64,000 bases of DNA from Hyperoodon ampullatus (Eukaryota; Chordata; Mammalia; Artiodactyla; Ziphiidae), in NCBI GenBank assembly GCA_949752795.1, contig CATKHW010000286.1, forward strand, positions 372,001-436,000, written 5' to 3'. A program made the translations under genes and the position numbers. This document shows, in pieces, positions 46,779 through 60,684 of this stretch. The notes beneath the pieces are model-generated. The model had not been told where the DNA came from, ran no database searches, and worked only from the letters and a program-made list of their open reading frames with translations. The stretch's first letter is position 1, and the number at the start of each line of letters is the position of its first letter.

Positions 46779-48518
46779 AGTCCCTTTTACTGAGGAAGGT
46801 GTAGGTCTTGTCTATTCCATAGTTGGTTTTTGGAACGGTACCTGTGCTTATATCAAACTCTGGTTTTATGCATCACCCCACCACTCCTTCCCACTTAAGC
46901 AGGCAAAAGAGTGTTTTCTAAATGTGAGACACTGTTCTCTTTCCTAACTCACTTCAAGTGTAGCCATGTTTATAGGATCTTCATAAGTGATATCTTATGA
47001 TAAGTTTCTTTTTCTGTGTGACTTATTTCACTTAGAATCATCGTACCTGAATCCACCCATTTTGCTGCTACTGGTCTTATGACATTGATTTCATGGCTGA
47101 GGGATATTCCATCGTACGTAAGTACCACAATTTTTTGAACCATTTTTATATTTCCTGGGATACTTAAGGTGTACCCAAGTTGAGGTCCTTGTAAGCAGTG
47201 CAGCCCTAAATTTTGGGGTGGCTCTGTCTTATTATTTTTCAGTTTTCCCAAGGTATATTCCCTAGACTGGAAGTGCCCTTGGCTCTGTAGCTCTGTTCTT
47301 TACTTGTTTTAGGGAACACAATGCACTCCTCCAGAGAGGCAGTTGGCAATTTACATCCCACCCATCAGCATAAAAAGGCTCCCTGTTCTCCAGGGCCTGT
47401 CTTGCCTTTCTGGTTTTTACACTTTTTGTGGATGTCCCTTTTGACCCGTGGGAAGTGATACTTTTTTTGTAGTGCAGATTTGCATTGCCCGCTTGCTTGC
47501 TTGGCCAAAATGGGCGTATGCGTTTTCTCCTGAATATATTCACCAGAAAACGCATACACCCTTTTTGGCCAAGTGCATCATTGTCGAAGTTGGGCCCCTC
47601 TTCCTGTGCTTTAAAGGCGATTAGAATGTACCTCTTGAAATCTGTTTCCTGCTATTCTGCCTCGCTTTCAAGTCCACCTCGCTGCCTTCCCTCAACAGAT
47701 TTTTGGACGATAGTTGTCCTTTATTACTCGGCCAGTTTGTGAATTGCTGTGCCCCTGAGCTCCATTTTTCAACTCGTTTTTGGTGAGCTGACCGCAAGTC
47801 CAAAATTTTGGTTCAGGACCTATACTGGTTCCCGGTGGGTGGCTGAGACTTTGGTTAATTCTTCCTCCTGCCGGGAAATTACAGTGATATGTGCCCGTCC
47901 AAATGCCTAACAGCTGCTCTCTCATTGGTTCTCCCTCTTCCCTTTCATCCTCTGCCAAATTGGAAACCTGTGTGAACCAGGAGGTTAAAGGGGCTGTCTC
48001 TCCAAGTTGGGAGGTTGATAGTAAAGCAGATGTAAAGTCAAACCGGAGCACCAGGAGAGGGACTATTCGTTGAGTCTTAGAAACCTTTCGTATTCACAGT
48101 GTGTCCGTTCTCTAGGTTTCCCATACATGTTATAGCTGTAGTAACATTCCCTTCAACCTGGAGAGTTTGGACCCATGGAATGGGTGCCAGGCATTTGTGC
48201 TTCAAAGTGTCTGCATTTGGTCACCCAATCTCACCAATCGTCACAGTCCCAAGTGTCCCTCCTTATGCCACATCCAGCTGTCGTTGTAGATAGGGTCATT
48301 CCAGGTTTCATCAGAGACCCTGAAGGAATTGTAAAGAATTTCCCAGTTTTTTTGTTTTGTTTTTGAAATTCCTTTTTATAGTGGGTTTGAGCTGATTCTC
48401 GCTGCCATGTTTATGCCAGTCTAGACACACTTGATTCCCTTACGGAGACATATCAATACATAGGTTTTAAGATTCTTACTAGTCAGATATATTCCTCTGT
48501 GGGAAATATGGGGTTTTG
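46779..48518 (+). repeat. Monomer M17, b2/c2 fusion (mostly c2)
   Basis: The first about 135 bp are class b ('cccttttactgagg', 'ccaccactccttcccac', 'ggcaaaagagtg'). From 'ctaactcacttcaag' on it is c2. Palindrome 47500-47573 with four mismatches. Counterpart of M25, offset 13906 bp. Confidence 0.93.
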
Positions 48519-50257
48519 AGTCCCTTTCACTGAGGAAGGTGTAGGTCTTGTCTATTCCATAGTTGGTTTTTGGAACGGTACCTGTGCTTATATCAAACTC
48601 TGGTTTTATGCATCAGCCCACCTCTCCTTCCCCCTTAAGCAGACATAAGAGTGTTTTCTAAATGTGAAACACTGTTCTCTTTCCTAACTCAGTTCAAGTG
48701 TAGCCATGTTTACAGGATCTTCATAAGTGATATCTTATGATAAGTTTCTTTTTCTGTGTGACTTATTTCACTTAGAATCATCGTACCTGAATCCACCCAT
48801 TTTGCTGCTACTGGTCTTATGACATTGATTTCATGGCTGAGGGATATTCCATCGTACGTAAGTACCACAATTTTTTGAACCATTTTTATATTTCCTGGGA
48901 TATTAAAGGTGTACCCAAGTTGAGGTCCTTGTAAGCAGTGCAGCCCTAAATTTTGGGGTGGCTCTGTCTTATTGATTTTCAGTTTTCCCAAGGTATATTC
49001 CCTAGACTGGAAGTGCCCTTGGCTCTGTAGCTCTGTTGTTTACTTGTTTTAGGGAACACAATGCACTCCTCCAGAGAGGCAGTTGACAATTTACATCCCG
49101 CCCTTCAGCATAACAAGGCTCCCTGTTCTCCAGGGCCTGTCTTGCCTTTCTGGTTTTTACACATTTTGTGGATGTCCCTTTTGACCGGTGAGAAGTGATA
49201 CTTCTTTGTAGTGCAGATTTGCATTGCCCGCTTGCTTGCTTGGCCAAAAAGGGCGTATGCGTTTTCTGCTGAATATATTCAGGAGAAAACGCATACGCCC
49301 TTTTTGGCCAAGTGCATCATTGTTGAAGTTGTGCCCCTCTTCCTGTGCTTTAAAGGCGATTCCAACCTACCTCTTGAAATCTGTTTCCTGCTATTCTGCC
49401 TTGCTTTCAAGTCCGCCTCGTTGCCTTCCCTCAACAGATTTTTGGACGATAGTTGTCCTTTATTACTCGGCCAGTTTGTGAATTGCTGTGCCCCTGAGCT
49501 CCATTTTTCAACTCGTTTTTGGTTTGCTGTCCGCAAGTCCAAAATTTTGGTTCAGGACCTATACTGGTTCCCGGTGGGTGGCTGAGACTTTGGTTAATTC
49601 TTCTTCCTGCCGGGAAATTACAGTGATATGTGCCCGTCCAAATGCCTAACAGCTACTCTCTCATTGGTTCTCCCTCTTCCCTTTCATCCTCTGCCAAATT
49701 GGCAACCTGCGTGAACCAGGAGGTTAAAGGGGCTGTCTCTCCAAGTTGGGAGGTTGATAGTAAAGCAGATGGAAAGTCAAACCGGAGCACCAGGAGAGGG
49801 ACTTTTCGTTGAGTCTTAGAAACCTTTCGTATTCACAGTGTGTCCGTTCTCTAGGTTTCCCGTACATGTTATAGCTGTAGTAATATTCCCTTCAACCTGG
49901 AGAGTTGGGACCCATGGAATGGGTGCCTTGCATTTGTGCTTTAAAGGGTCTGCATTTGCTCACCCAATCTCACCAATCGTCTCAGTCCCAGGTGTCCCTC
50001 TTTATGCCACATCCAGCTGTCATTGTAGATAGGGTCATTCCAGGTTTCATCAGAGACCCTGAAGGAATTGTAAAGAATTTCCCAGTTTTTTTGTTTTGTT
50101 TTTGAAATTCTTTTTTATAGTGGGTTTGAGCTGATTCTCGCTGCCATGTTTATGCCAGTCTAGACACACTTGATTCCCTTACGAAGACATATCAATACAT
50201 ACGTTTTAAGATTCTTACTAGTCAGATATATTCCTCTGCGGGAAATATGGTGTTTTG
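48519..50257 (+). repeat. Monomer M18, class d2
   Basis: Class d with d2 marks 'catcagcccacctctcc' and 'aagcagacataag', and 'cccgcccttcagcat'. Palindrome 49239-49312 with one mismatch. Private 'ttggtttgctgtccgc'. Counterpart of M26. Confidence 0.95.
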
Positions 50258-51996
50258 AGTCCCTTTCACTGAGGAAGGTGTAGGTCTTGTCTATTCCATA
50301 GTTGGTTTTTGGAACGGTACCTGTGCTTATATCAAACTCTGGTTTTATGCATCACCCCACCTCTCCTTCCCACTTAAGCAGGCAAAAGAGTGTTTTCTAA
50401 ATGTGAGACACTGTTCTCTTTCCTAACTCAGTTCAAGTGTAGCCATGTTTACAGGATCTTCATAAGTGATATCTTATGATAAGTTTCTTTTTCTATGTAA
50501 CTTAAATCACTTATTATCATCGTACCTGAATCCACCCATTTTGCTGCTACTGGTCTTATGACATTGATTTCATGGCTGAGGGATATTCCATCGTACGTAA
50601 GTACCACAATTTTTTGAACCATTTTTATATTTCCTGGGATATTTAAGGTGTACCCAAGTTGAGGTCCTTGTAAGCAGTGCAGCCCTAAATTTTGGGATGG
50701 CTCTGTCTTATTGATTTTCAGTTTTCCCAAGGTATATTCCCTAGACTGGAAGTGCCCTTGGCTCTGTAGCTCTATTCTTTACTTGTTTTAGGGAACACAA
50801 TGCACTCCTCCAGAGAGGCAGTTGGCAATGTACATCCCGCCCTTCAGCATAACAAGGCTCCCTGTTCTCCAGGGCCTGTCTTGCCTTTCTGGTTTTTACA
50901 CATTTTGTGGATGTCCCTGTTGACCGGTGAGAAGTGATACTTCTTTGTAGTGCAGATTTGCATTGCCCGCTTGCTTGCTTGGCCAAAAAGGGCGTATGCA
51001 TTTTCTGCTGAATATATTCAGGAGAAAACGCATACGCCCTTTTTGGCCAAGTACATCATTGTCGAAGTTGTGCCCCTCTTCCTGTGCTTTAAAAGTGATT
51101 CCAACGTACCTCTTGAAATCTGTTTCCTGCTATTCTGCCTCGCTTTCAAGTCCGCCTCGTTGCCTTCCCTCAACAGATTTTTGGACGATAGTTGTCCTTT
51201 ATTACTCGGCCAGTGTGTGAATTGCTGTGCCCCTGAGCTCCATTTTTCAACTCGTTTTTGGTGAGCTGTCCGCAAGTCCAAAATTTTGGTTCAGGACCTA
51301 TACTGGTTCCCGGTCGGTGGCTGAGACTTTGGTTAATTCTTCTTCCTGCCGGGAAATTACAGTGATATGTGCCCGTCCAAATGCCTAACAGCTACACTCT
51401 CATTGGTTCTCCCTATTCCCTTTCATCCTCTGCCAAATTGGCAACCTGTGTGAACCAGGAGGTTAAAGGGGCTGTCTCTCCAAGTTGGGAGGTTGATAGT
51501 AAAGCAGATGGAAAGTCAAACCGGAGCACCAGGAGAGGGACTTTTCGTTGAGTCTTAGAAACTTTTCGTATTCACAGTGTGTCCGTTCTCTAGGTTTCCC
51601 GTACATGTTATAGCTGTAGTAATATTCCCTTCAACCTGGAGAGTTGGGAGCCATGGAATGGGGGCCAGGCATTTGTGCTTCAAAGGGTCTGCATTTGGTC
51701 ACCCAATCTCACCAATCGTCTCAGTCGCAAGTGTCCCTCCTTATGCCACATCCAGCTGTCATTGTAGATAGGGTCATTCCAGGTTTCATCAGAGACCCTG
51801 AAGGAATTGTAAAGAATTTCCCAGTTTTTTTGTTTTGTTTTTGAAATTCCTTTTTATATTGGGTTTGAGCTGATTCTCACTGCCATGTTTATGCCAGTCT
51901 AGTCACACTTGATTCCCTTACGGAGACATATCAATACATAGGTTTTAAGATTCTTACTAGTCAGATATATTCCTCTGCGGGAAATATGGTGTTTTG
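50258..51996 (+). repeat. Monomer M19, class a1 (start of HOR copy 2)
   Basis: Nearly identical to M12 but carries 'cccgcccttcagcat', the variant of its left neighbour M18, and 'aagtacatcattg'. Palindrome 50978-51051 with two mismatches. Confidence 0.95.
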
Positions 51997-53735
51997 AGTC
52001 CCTTTTACTGAGGAAGGTGTAGGTCTTGTCTATTCCATAGTTGGTTTTTGGAACGGTACCTGTGCTTATATCAAACTCTGGTTTTATGCATCACCCCACC
52101 ACTCCTTCCCACTTAATCAGGCAAAAGAGTGTTTTCTAAATGTGAGACACTGTTCTCTTTCCTAACTCAGTTCAAGTGTAGCCATGTTTACAGGATCTTC
52201 ATAAGTGATATCTTATGATAAGTTTCTTTTTCTGTGTAACTTAATTCGCTTATTATCATCGTACCTGAATCCACCCATTTTGCTGCTACTGGTCTTATGA
52301 CATTGATTTCATGGCTGAGGGATATTCCATCGTACGTAAGTACCACAATTTTTTGAACCATTTTTATATTTCCTGGGGTATTTAAGGTGTACCCAAGTTG
52401 AGGTCCTTGTAAGCAGTGCAGCCCTAAATTTTGGGATGGCTCTGTCTTATTGATTTTCAGTTTTCCCAAGGTATATTCCCTAGACTGGAAGTGCCCTTGG
52501 CTCTGTAGCTCTATTCTTTACTTGTTTTAGGGAACACAATGCACTCCTCCAGAGAGGCAGTTGACAATTTACATCCCGCCCATCAGCATAACAAGGCTCC
52601 CTGTTCTCCAGGGCCTGTCTTGCCTTTCTGGTTTTTACACATTTTGTGGATGTCCCTGTTGACCAGTGAGAAGTGATACTTCTTTTTAGTGCAGATTTGC
52701 ATTGCCCGCTTGCTTGCTTGGCCAAAAAGGGTGTATGCGTTTTCTGCTGAATATATTCAGGAGAAAACGCATACGCCCTTTGTGGCCAAGTGCATCATTG
52801 TCGAAGTTGTGCCCCTCTTCCTGTGCTTTAAAGGCGATTCCAATGTACCTCATGAAATCTGTCTCCTGCTATTCTGCCTTGCTTTCAAGTCCGCCTCGTT
52901 GCCTTCCCTCAACAGATTTTTGGACGATAGTTTTCCTTTATTACTCGGCCAGTTTGTGAATTGCTGTGCCCCTGAGCTCCATTTTTCAACTCGTTTTTGG
53001 TGAGCTGACAGCAAGTCCAAAATTTTGGTTCAGAACCTATACTGGTTCCCGGTGGGTGGCTGAGACTTTGGTTAATTCTTCTTCCTGCCGGGAAATTACA
53101 GTGATATGTGCCCGTCCAAATGCCTAACAGCTACTCTCTCATTGGTTCTCCCTCTTCCCTTTCATCCTCTGCCAAATTGGGAACCTGTGTGAACCAGGAG
53201 GTTAAAGGGGCTGTCTCTCCAAGTTGGGAGGTTGATAGTAAAGCAGATGGAAAGTCAAACCGAAGCACCAGGAGAGGGACTATTCGTTGAGTTTTAGAAA
53301 CCTTTCGTATTCACAGTGTGTCCGTTCTCTAGGTTTCCCGTACATGTTATAACTGTAGTAATATTCCCTTCAACCTGGAGAGTTGGGACCCATGGAATGG
53401 GAGCCATGCATTATTGCTTTAAAGGGTCTGCATTTGCTCACCCAATCTCACCAATTCTCTCAGTCCCTAGTGTCCAGCCTTATGCCACATCCAGCTGTCG
53501 TTGTAGATAGGGTCATTCCAGGTTTCATCAGAGACCCTGAAGGAATTGTAAAGAATTACCCAGTTTTTTTGTTTTGTTTTTGAAATTCCTTTTTGTAGTG
53601 GGTTTGAGCTGATTCTCGCTGCCATGTTTATGCCAGGCTAGACACACTTGTTTCCCTTACGGTGACATATCAATACATAGGTTTTAAGATTCTTACTACT
53701 CAGATATATTCCTCTGCGGGAAATATGGGGTTTTG
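51997..53735 (+). repeat. Monomer M20, class b1
   Basis: Matches M13, including 'cctggggtatttaagg' and the 'ccctttgtggcc' change. Adds 'aagggtgtatgcg' in the palindrome left arm (52717-52790, three mismatches). Confidence 0.95.
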
Positions 53736-55468
53736 AATCCCTTTCACTGAGGAAGGTGTAGGTCTTGTCTATTCCATAGTTGGTGTTTGGAACGGTACCT
53801 GTGCTTATATCAAACTCTGGTTTTATGCATCACCCCACCTCTTCTTCCCCCTTAAGCAGGTATAAGAGTGTTTTCTAAATGTGAGACACTGTTCTCTTTC
53901 CTAACTCAGTTCAAGTGTAGCCATGTTTACAGGATCTTCATAAGTGATATCTTATGATAAGTTTCTTTTTCTGTGTGACTTATTTCACTTAGAATCATCG
54001 TACCTGAATCCACCCATTTTGCTGCTACTGGTCTTATGACATTGATTTCATGGCTGAGGGATATTCCATCGTACGTAAGTACCACAATTTTTTGAACCAT
54101 TTTTATATTTCCTGGGATACTTAAGGTGTACCCAAGTTGAGGTCCTTGTAAGCAGCGCAGCCCTAAATTTTGGGGTGGCTCTGTATTATTATTTTTCAGT
54201 TTTCCCAAGGTATATTCCTAGACTGGAAGTGCCCTTGGCTCTGTAGCTCTGTTCTTTACTTGTTTTAGGGAACACATCCTCCAGAGAGGCAGTTGGCAAT
54301 TTACATCCCGCCCATCAGCATAACAAGACTCCCTGTTCTCCAGGGCCTGTCTTGCCTTTCTGGTTTTTACACTTTTTGTGGATGTCCCTTTTGACCCGTG
54401 GGAAGTGATACTTTTTTTGTAGTGCAGATTTGCATTGCCCGCTTGCTTGCTTGGCCAAAATGGGCGTATGCGTTTTCTCCTGAATATATTCACCAGAAAA
54501 CGCATACACCCTTTTTGGCCAAGTGCATCATTGTCGAAGTTGGGCCCCTCTTCCTGTGCTTTAAAGGCGATTAGAACGTACCTCTTGAAATCTGTTTCCT
54601 GCTATTCTGCCTCGCTTTCAAGTCCACCTCACTGCTTTCCCTCAACAGGTTTTTGGACGATAGTTGTCCTTTATTACTCGGCCAGTTTGTGAATTGCTGT
54701 GCCCCTGAGCTCCATTTTTCAACTCGTTTTTGGTGAGCTGACCGCAAGTCCAAAATTTTGGTTCAGGACCTATACTGGTTCCCGGTGGGTGGCTGAGACT
54801 TTGGTTAATTCTTCCTCCTGCCGGGAAATTACAGTGACATGTGCCCGTCCAAATGCCTAACAGCTGCTCTCTCATTGGTTCTCCCTCTTCCCTTTCATCC
54901 TCTGCCAAATTGGAAACCTGTGTGAACCAGGAGGTTAAAGGGGCTGTCCCTCCAAGTTGGGAGGTTGATAGTAAAGCAGATGTAAAGTCAAACCGGAGCA
55001 CCAGGAGAGGGACTATTCGTTGAGTCTTAGAAACCTTTCGTATTCACAGTGTGTCCGTTCTCTAGGTTTCCCATACATGTTATAGCTGTAGTAACATTCC
55101 CTTCAACCTGGAGAGTTTGGACCCATGGAATGGGTGCCAGGCATTTGTGCTTCAAAGTGTCTGCATTTGGTCACCCAATCTCACCAATCGTCACAGTCCC
55201 AAGTGTCCCTCCTTATGCCACATCCAGCTGTCGTTGTAGATAGGGTCATTCCAGCTTTCATCAGAGACCCTGAAGGAATTGTAAAGAATTTCCCAGTTTT
55301 TTTGTTTTGTTTTTGAAATTCCTTTTTATAGTGGGTTTGAGCTGATTCTCGCTGCCATGTTTATGCCAGTCTAGACACACTTGATTCCCTTACGGAGACA
55401 TATCAATACATAGGTTTTAAGATTCTTACTAGTCAGATATATTCCTCTGTGGGAAATATGGGGTTTTG
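53736..55468 (+). repeat. Monomer M21, class c1 (1733 bp)
   Basis: Shares both c1 deletions with M14. Private 'aagcagcgcagcc'. Palindrome 54450-54523 with four mismatches. Confidence 0.95.
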
Positions 55469-57207
55469 AGTCCCTTTCACTGAGGAAGGTGTAGGTCTTG
55501 TCTATTCCATAGTTGGTTTTTGGAACGGTACCTGTGCTTATATCAAACTCTGGTTTTATGCATCACCCCACCTCTCCTTCCCCCTTAAGCAGGCATAAGA
55601 GTGTTTTCTAAATGTGAGACACTGTTCTCTTTCCTAACTCAGTTCAAGTGTAGCCATGTTTACAGGATCTTCATAAGTGATATCTTATGATAAGTTTCTT
55701 TTTCTGTGTGACTTATTTCACTTAGAATCATCGTACCTGAATCCACCCATTTTGCTGCTACTGGTCTTATGACATTGATTTCATGGCTGAGGGATATTCC
55801 ATCGTACGTAAGTACCACAATTTTTTGAACCATTTTTATATTTCCTGGGATATTAAAGGTGTACCCAAGTTGAGGTCCTTGTAAGCAGTGCAGCCCTAAA
55901 TTTTGGGGTGGCTCTGTCTTATTGATTTTCAGTTTTCCCAAGGTATATTCCCTAGACTGGAAGTGCCCTTGGCTCTGTAGCTCTGTTGTTTACTTGTTTT
56001 AGGGAACACAATGCACTCCTCCAGAGAGGCAGTTGACAATTTACATCCCACCCATCAGCATAACAAGGCTCCCTGTTCTCCAGGGCCTGTCTTGCCTTTC
56101 TGGTTTTTACACATTTTGTGGATGTCCCTTTTGACCGGTGAGAAGTGATACTTCTTTGTAGTGCAGATTTGCATTGCCCGCTTGCTTGCTTGGCCAAAAA
56201 GGGCGTATGCGTTTTCTGCTGAATATATTCAGGAGAAAACGCATACGCCCTTTTTGGCCAAGTGCATCATTGTTGAAGTTGTGCCCCTCTTCCTGTGCTT
56301 TAAAGGCGATTCCAACCTACCTCTTGAAATCTGTTTCCTGCTATTCTGCCTCGCTTTCAAGTCTGCCTCGTTGCCTTCCCTCAACAGATTTTTGGACGAT
56401 AGTTGTCCTTTATTACTCGGCCAGTTTGTGAATTGCTGTGCCCCTGAGCTCCATTTTTCAACTCGTTTTTGGTGAGCTGTCCGCAAGTCCAAAATTTTGG
56501 TTCAGGACCTATACTGGTTCCCGGTGGGTGGCTGAGACTTTGGTTAATTCTTCTTCCTGCCGGGAAATTACAGTGATATGTGCCCGTCCAAATGCCTAAC
56601 AGCTACTCTCTCATTGGTTCTCCCTCTTCCCTTTCATCCTCTGCCAAATTGGCAACCTGTGTGAACCAGGAGGTTAAAGGGGCTGTCTCTCCAAGTTGGG
56701 AGGTTGATAGTAAAGCAGATGGAAAGTCAAACCGGAGCACCAGGAGAGGGACTTTTCGTTGAGTCTTAGAAACCTTTCGTATTCACAGTGTGTCCGTTCT
56801 CTAGGTTTCCCGTACATGTTATAGCTGTAGTAATATTCCCTTCAACCTGGAGAGTTGGGACCCATGGAATGGGTGCCTTGCATTTGTGCTTTAAAGGGTC
56901 TGCATTTGCTCACCCAATCTCACCAATCGTCTCAGTCCCAGGTGTCCCTCTTTATGCCACATCCAGCTGTCATTGTAGATAGGGTCATTCCAGGTTTCAT
57001 CAGAGACCCTGAAGGAATTGTAAAGAATTTCCCAGTTTTTTTGTTTTGTTTTTGAAATTCTTTTTTATAGTGGGTTTGAGCTGATTCTCGCTGCCATGTT
57101 TATGCCAGTCTAGACACACTTGATTCCCTTACGAAGACATATCAATACATACGTTTTAAGATTCTTACTAGTCAGATATATTCCTCTGCGGGAAATATGG
57201 TGTTTTG
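55469..57207 (+). repeat. Monomer M22, class d1
   Basis: Matches M15. Palindrome 56189-56262 with the single class-wide centre-flank mismatch. Confidence 0.95.
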
Positions 57208-58946
57208 AGTCCCTTTCACTGAGGAAGGTGTAGGTCTTGTCTATTCCATAGTTGGTTTTTGGAACGGTACCTGTGCTTATATCAAACTCTGGTTTTATGC
57301 ATCACCCCACCTCTCCTTCCCACTTAAGCAGGCAAAAGAGTGTTTTCTAAATGTGAGACACTGTTCTCTTTCCTAACTCAGTTCAAGTGTAGCCATGTTT
57401 ACAGGATCTTCATAAGTGATATCTTATGATAAGTTTCTTTTTCTATGTAACTTAAATCACTTATTATCATCGTACCTGAATCCACCCATTTTGCTGCTAC
57501 TGGTCTTATGACATTGATTTCATGGCTGAGAGATATTCCATCGTACGTAAGTACCACAATTTTTTGAACCATTTTTATATTTCCTGGGATATTTAAGGTG
57601 TACCCAAGTTGAGGTCCTTGTAAGCAGTGCAGCCCTAAATTTTGGGATGGCTCTGTCTTATTGATTTTCAGTTTTCCCAAGGTATATTCCCTAGACTGGA
57701 AGTGCCCTTGGCTCTGTAGCTCTATTCTTTACTTGTTTTAGGGAACACAATGCACTCCTCCAGAGAGGCAGTTGGCAATGTACATCCCGCCCATCAGCAT
57801 AACAAGGCTCCCTGTTCTCCAGGGCCTGTCTTGCCTTTCTGGTTTTTACACATTTTGTGGATGTCCCTGTTGACCGGTGAGAAGTGATACTTCTTTGTAG
57901 TGCAGATTTGCATTGCCCGCTTGCTTGCTTGGCCAAAAAGGGCGTATGCATTTTCTGCTGAATATATTCAGGAGAAAACGCATACGCCCTTTTTGGCCAA
58001 GTGCATCATTGTCGAAGTTGTGCCCCTCTTCCTGTGCTTTAAAGGCGATACCAACGTACCTCTTGAAATCTGTTTCCTGCTATTCTGCCTCGCTTTCAAG
58101 TCCGCCTCGTTGCCTTCCCTCAACAGATTTTTGGACGATAGTTGTCCTTTATTACTCGGCCAGTTTGTGAATTGCTGTGCCCCTGAGCTCCATTTTTCAA
58201 CTCGTTTTTGGTGAGCTGTCCGCAAGTCCAAAATTTTGGTTCAGGACCTATACTGGTTCCCGGTCGGTGGCTGAGACTTTGGTTAATTCTTCTTCCTGCC
58301 GGGAAATTACAGTGATATGTGCCCGTCCAAATGCCTAACAGCTACACTCTCATTGGTTCTCCCTATTCCCTTTCATCCTCTGCCAAATTGGCAACCTGTG
58401 TGAACCAGGAGGTTAAAGGGGCTGTCTCTCCAAGTTGGGAGGTTGATAGTAAAGCAGATGGAAAGTCAAACCGGAGCACCAGGAGAGGGACTTTTCGTTG
58501 AGTCTTAGAAACCTTTCGTATTCACAGTGTGTCCGTTCTCTAGGTTTCCCGTACATGTTATAGCTGTAGTAATATTCCCTTCAACCTGGAGAGTTGGGAG
58601 CCATGGAATGGGGGCCAGGCATTTGTGCTTCAAAGGGTCTGCATTTGGTCACCCAATCTCACCAATCGTCTCAGTCCCAAGTGTCCCTCCTTATGCCACA
58701 TCCAGCTGTCATTGTAGATAGGGTCATTCCAGGTTTCATCAGAGACCCTGAAGGAATTGTAAAGAATTTCCCAGTTTTTTTGTTTTGTTTTTGAAATTCC
58801 TTTTTATATTGGGTTTGAGCTGATTCTCACTGCCATGTTTCTGCCAGTCTAGTCACACTTGATTCCCTTACGGAGACATATCAATACATAGGTTTTAAGA
58901 TTCTTACTAGTCAGATATATTCCTCTGCGGGAAATATGGTGTTTTG
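57208..58946 (+). repeat. Monomer M23, class a2
   Basis: Matches M16 ('ggcgataccaacg', 'catgtttctgccagtc', 'gctgagagatattcc'). Palindrome 57928-58001 with two mismatches. Confidence 0.95.
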
Positions 58947-60684
58947 AGTCCCTTTTACTGAGGAAGGTGTAGGTCTTGTCTATTCCATAGTTGGTTTTTG
59001 GAACGGTACCTGTGCTTATATCAAACTCTGGTTTTATGCATCACCCCACCACTCCTTCCCACTTAAGCAGGCAAAAGAGTGTTTTCTAAATGTGAGACAC
59101 TGTTCTCTTTCCTAACTCAGTTCAAGTGTAGCCATGTTTACAGGATCTTCATAAGTGATATCTTATGATAAGTTTCTTTTTCTGTGTAACTTAATTAGCT
59201 TATTATCATCGTACCTGAATCCACCCATTTTGCTGCTACTGGTCTTATGACATTGATTTCATGGCTGAGGGATATTCCACCGTACGTAAGTACCACAATT
59301 TTTTGAACCATTTTTATATTTCCTGGGATATTTAAGGTGTACCCAAGTTGAGGTCCTTGTAAGCAGTGCAGCCCTAAATTTTGGGATGGCTCTGTCTTAT
59401 TGATTTTCAGTTTTCCCAAGGTATATTCCCTAGACTGGAAGTCCCCTTGGCTCTGTAGCTCTGTTGTTTACTTGTTTTAGGGAACACAATGCACTCCTCC
59501 AGAGAGGCAGTTGACAATTTACATCCCGCCCATCAGCATAACAAGGCTCCCTGTTCTCCAGGGCCTGTCTTGCCTTTCTGGTTTTTACACATTTTGTGGA
59601 AGTCCCTGTTGACCAGTGAGAAGTGATACTTCTTTGTAGTGCAGATTTGCATTGCCCGCTTGCTTGCTTGGCCAAAAAGGGCGTATGCGTTTTCTGCTGA
59701 ATATATTCAGGAGAAAACGCATACGCCCTTTGTGGACAAGTGCATCATTGTCGAAGTTGTGCCCCTCTTCCTGTGCTTTAAAGGCGATTCCAATGTACCT
59801 CATGAAATCTGTTTCCTGCTATTCTGCCTTGCTTTCAAGTCCGCCTCGTTGCCTTCCCTCAACAGATTTTTGGACGATAGTTGTCCTTTATTACTCGGCC
59901 AGTTTGTGAATTGCTGTGCCCCTGAGCTCCATTTTTCAACTCGTTTTTGGTGAGCTGACAGCAAGTCCAAAATTTGGTTCAGAACCTATACTGGTTCCCG
60001 GTGGGTGGCTGAGACTTTGGTTAATTCTTCTTCCTGCCGGGAAATTACAGTGATATGTGCCCGTCCAAATGCCTAACAGCTACTCTCTCATTGGTTCTCC
60101 CTCTTCCCTTTCATCCTCTGCCAAATTGGGAACCTGTGTGAACCAGGAGGTTAAAGGGGCTGTCTCTCCAAGTTGGGAGGTTGATAGTAAAGCAGATGGA
60201 AAGTCAAACCGAAGCACCAGGAGAGGGACTATTCGTTGAGTTTTAGAAACCTTTCGTATTCACAGTGTGTCCGTTCTCTAGGTTTCCCGTACATGTTATA
60301 ACTGTAGTAATATTCCCTTCAACCTGGAGAGTTGGGACCCATGGAATGGGAGCCATGCATTATTGCTTTAAAGGGTCTGCATTTGCTCACCCAATCTCAC
60401 CAATTCTCTCAGTCCCTAGTGTCCAGCCTTATGCCACATCCAGCTGTCGTTGTAGATAGGGTCATTCCAGGTTTCATCAGAGACCCTGAAGGAATTGTAA
60501 AGAATTACCCAGTTTTTTTGTTTTGTTTTTGAAATTCCTTTTTGTAGTGGGTTTGAGCTGATTCTCGCTGCCATGTTTATGCCAGGCTAGACACACTTGT
60601 TTCCCTTACGGTGACATATCAATACATAGGTTTTAAGATTCTTACTACTCAGATATATTCCTCTGCGGGAAATATGGGGTTTTG
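58947..60684 (+). repeat. Monomer M24, class b2 (present only in HOR copy 2)
   Basis: Class b with private 'cttaattagcttatt' and 'ggatattccaccg', and a 1-bp loss in 'ccaaaatttggttcag'. Palindrome 59667-59740 reads 'ctttgtggacaag' (three mismatches). It has no counterpart in copy 1, where a2 runs straight into c2. Confidence 0.95.
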
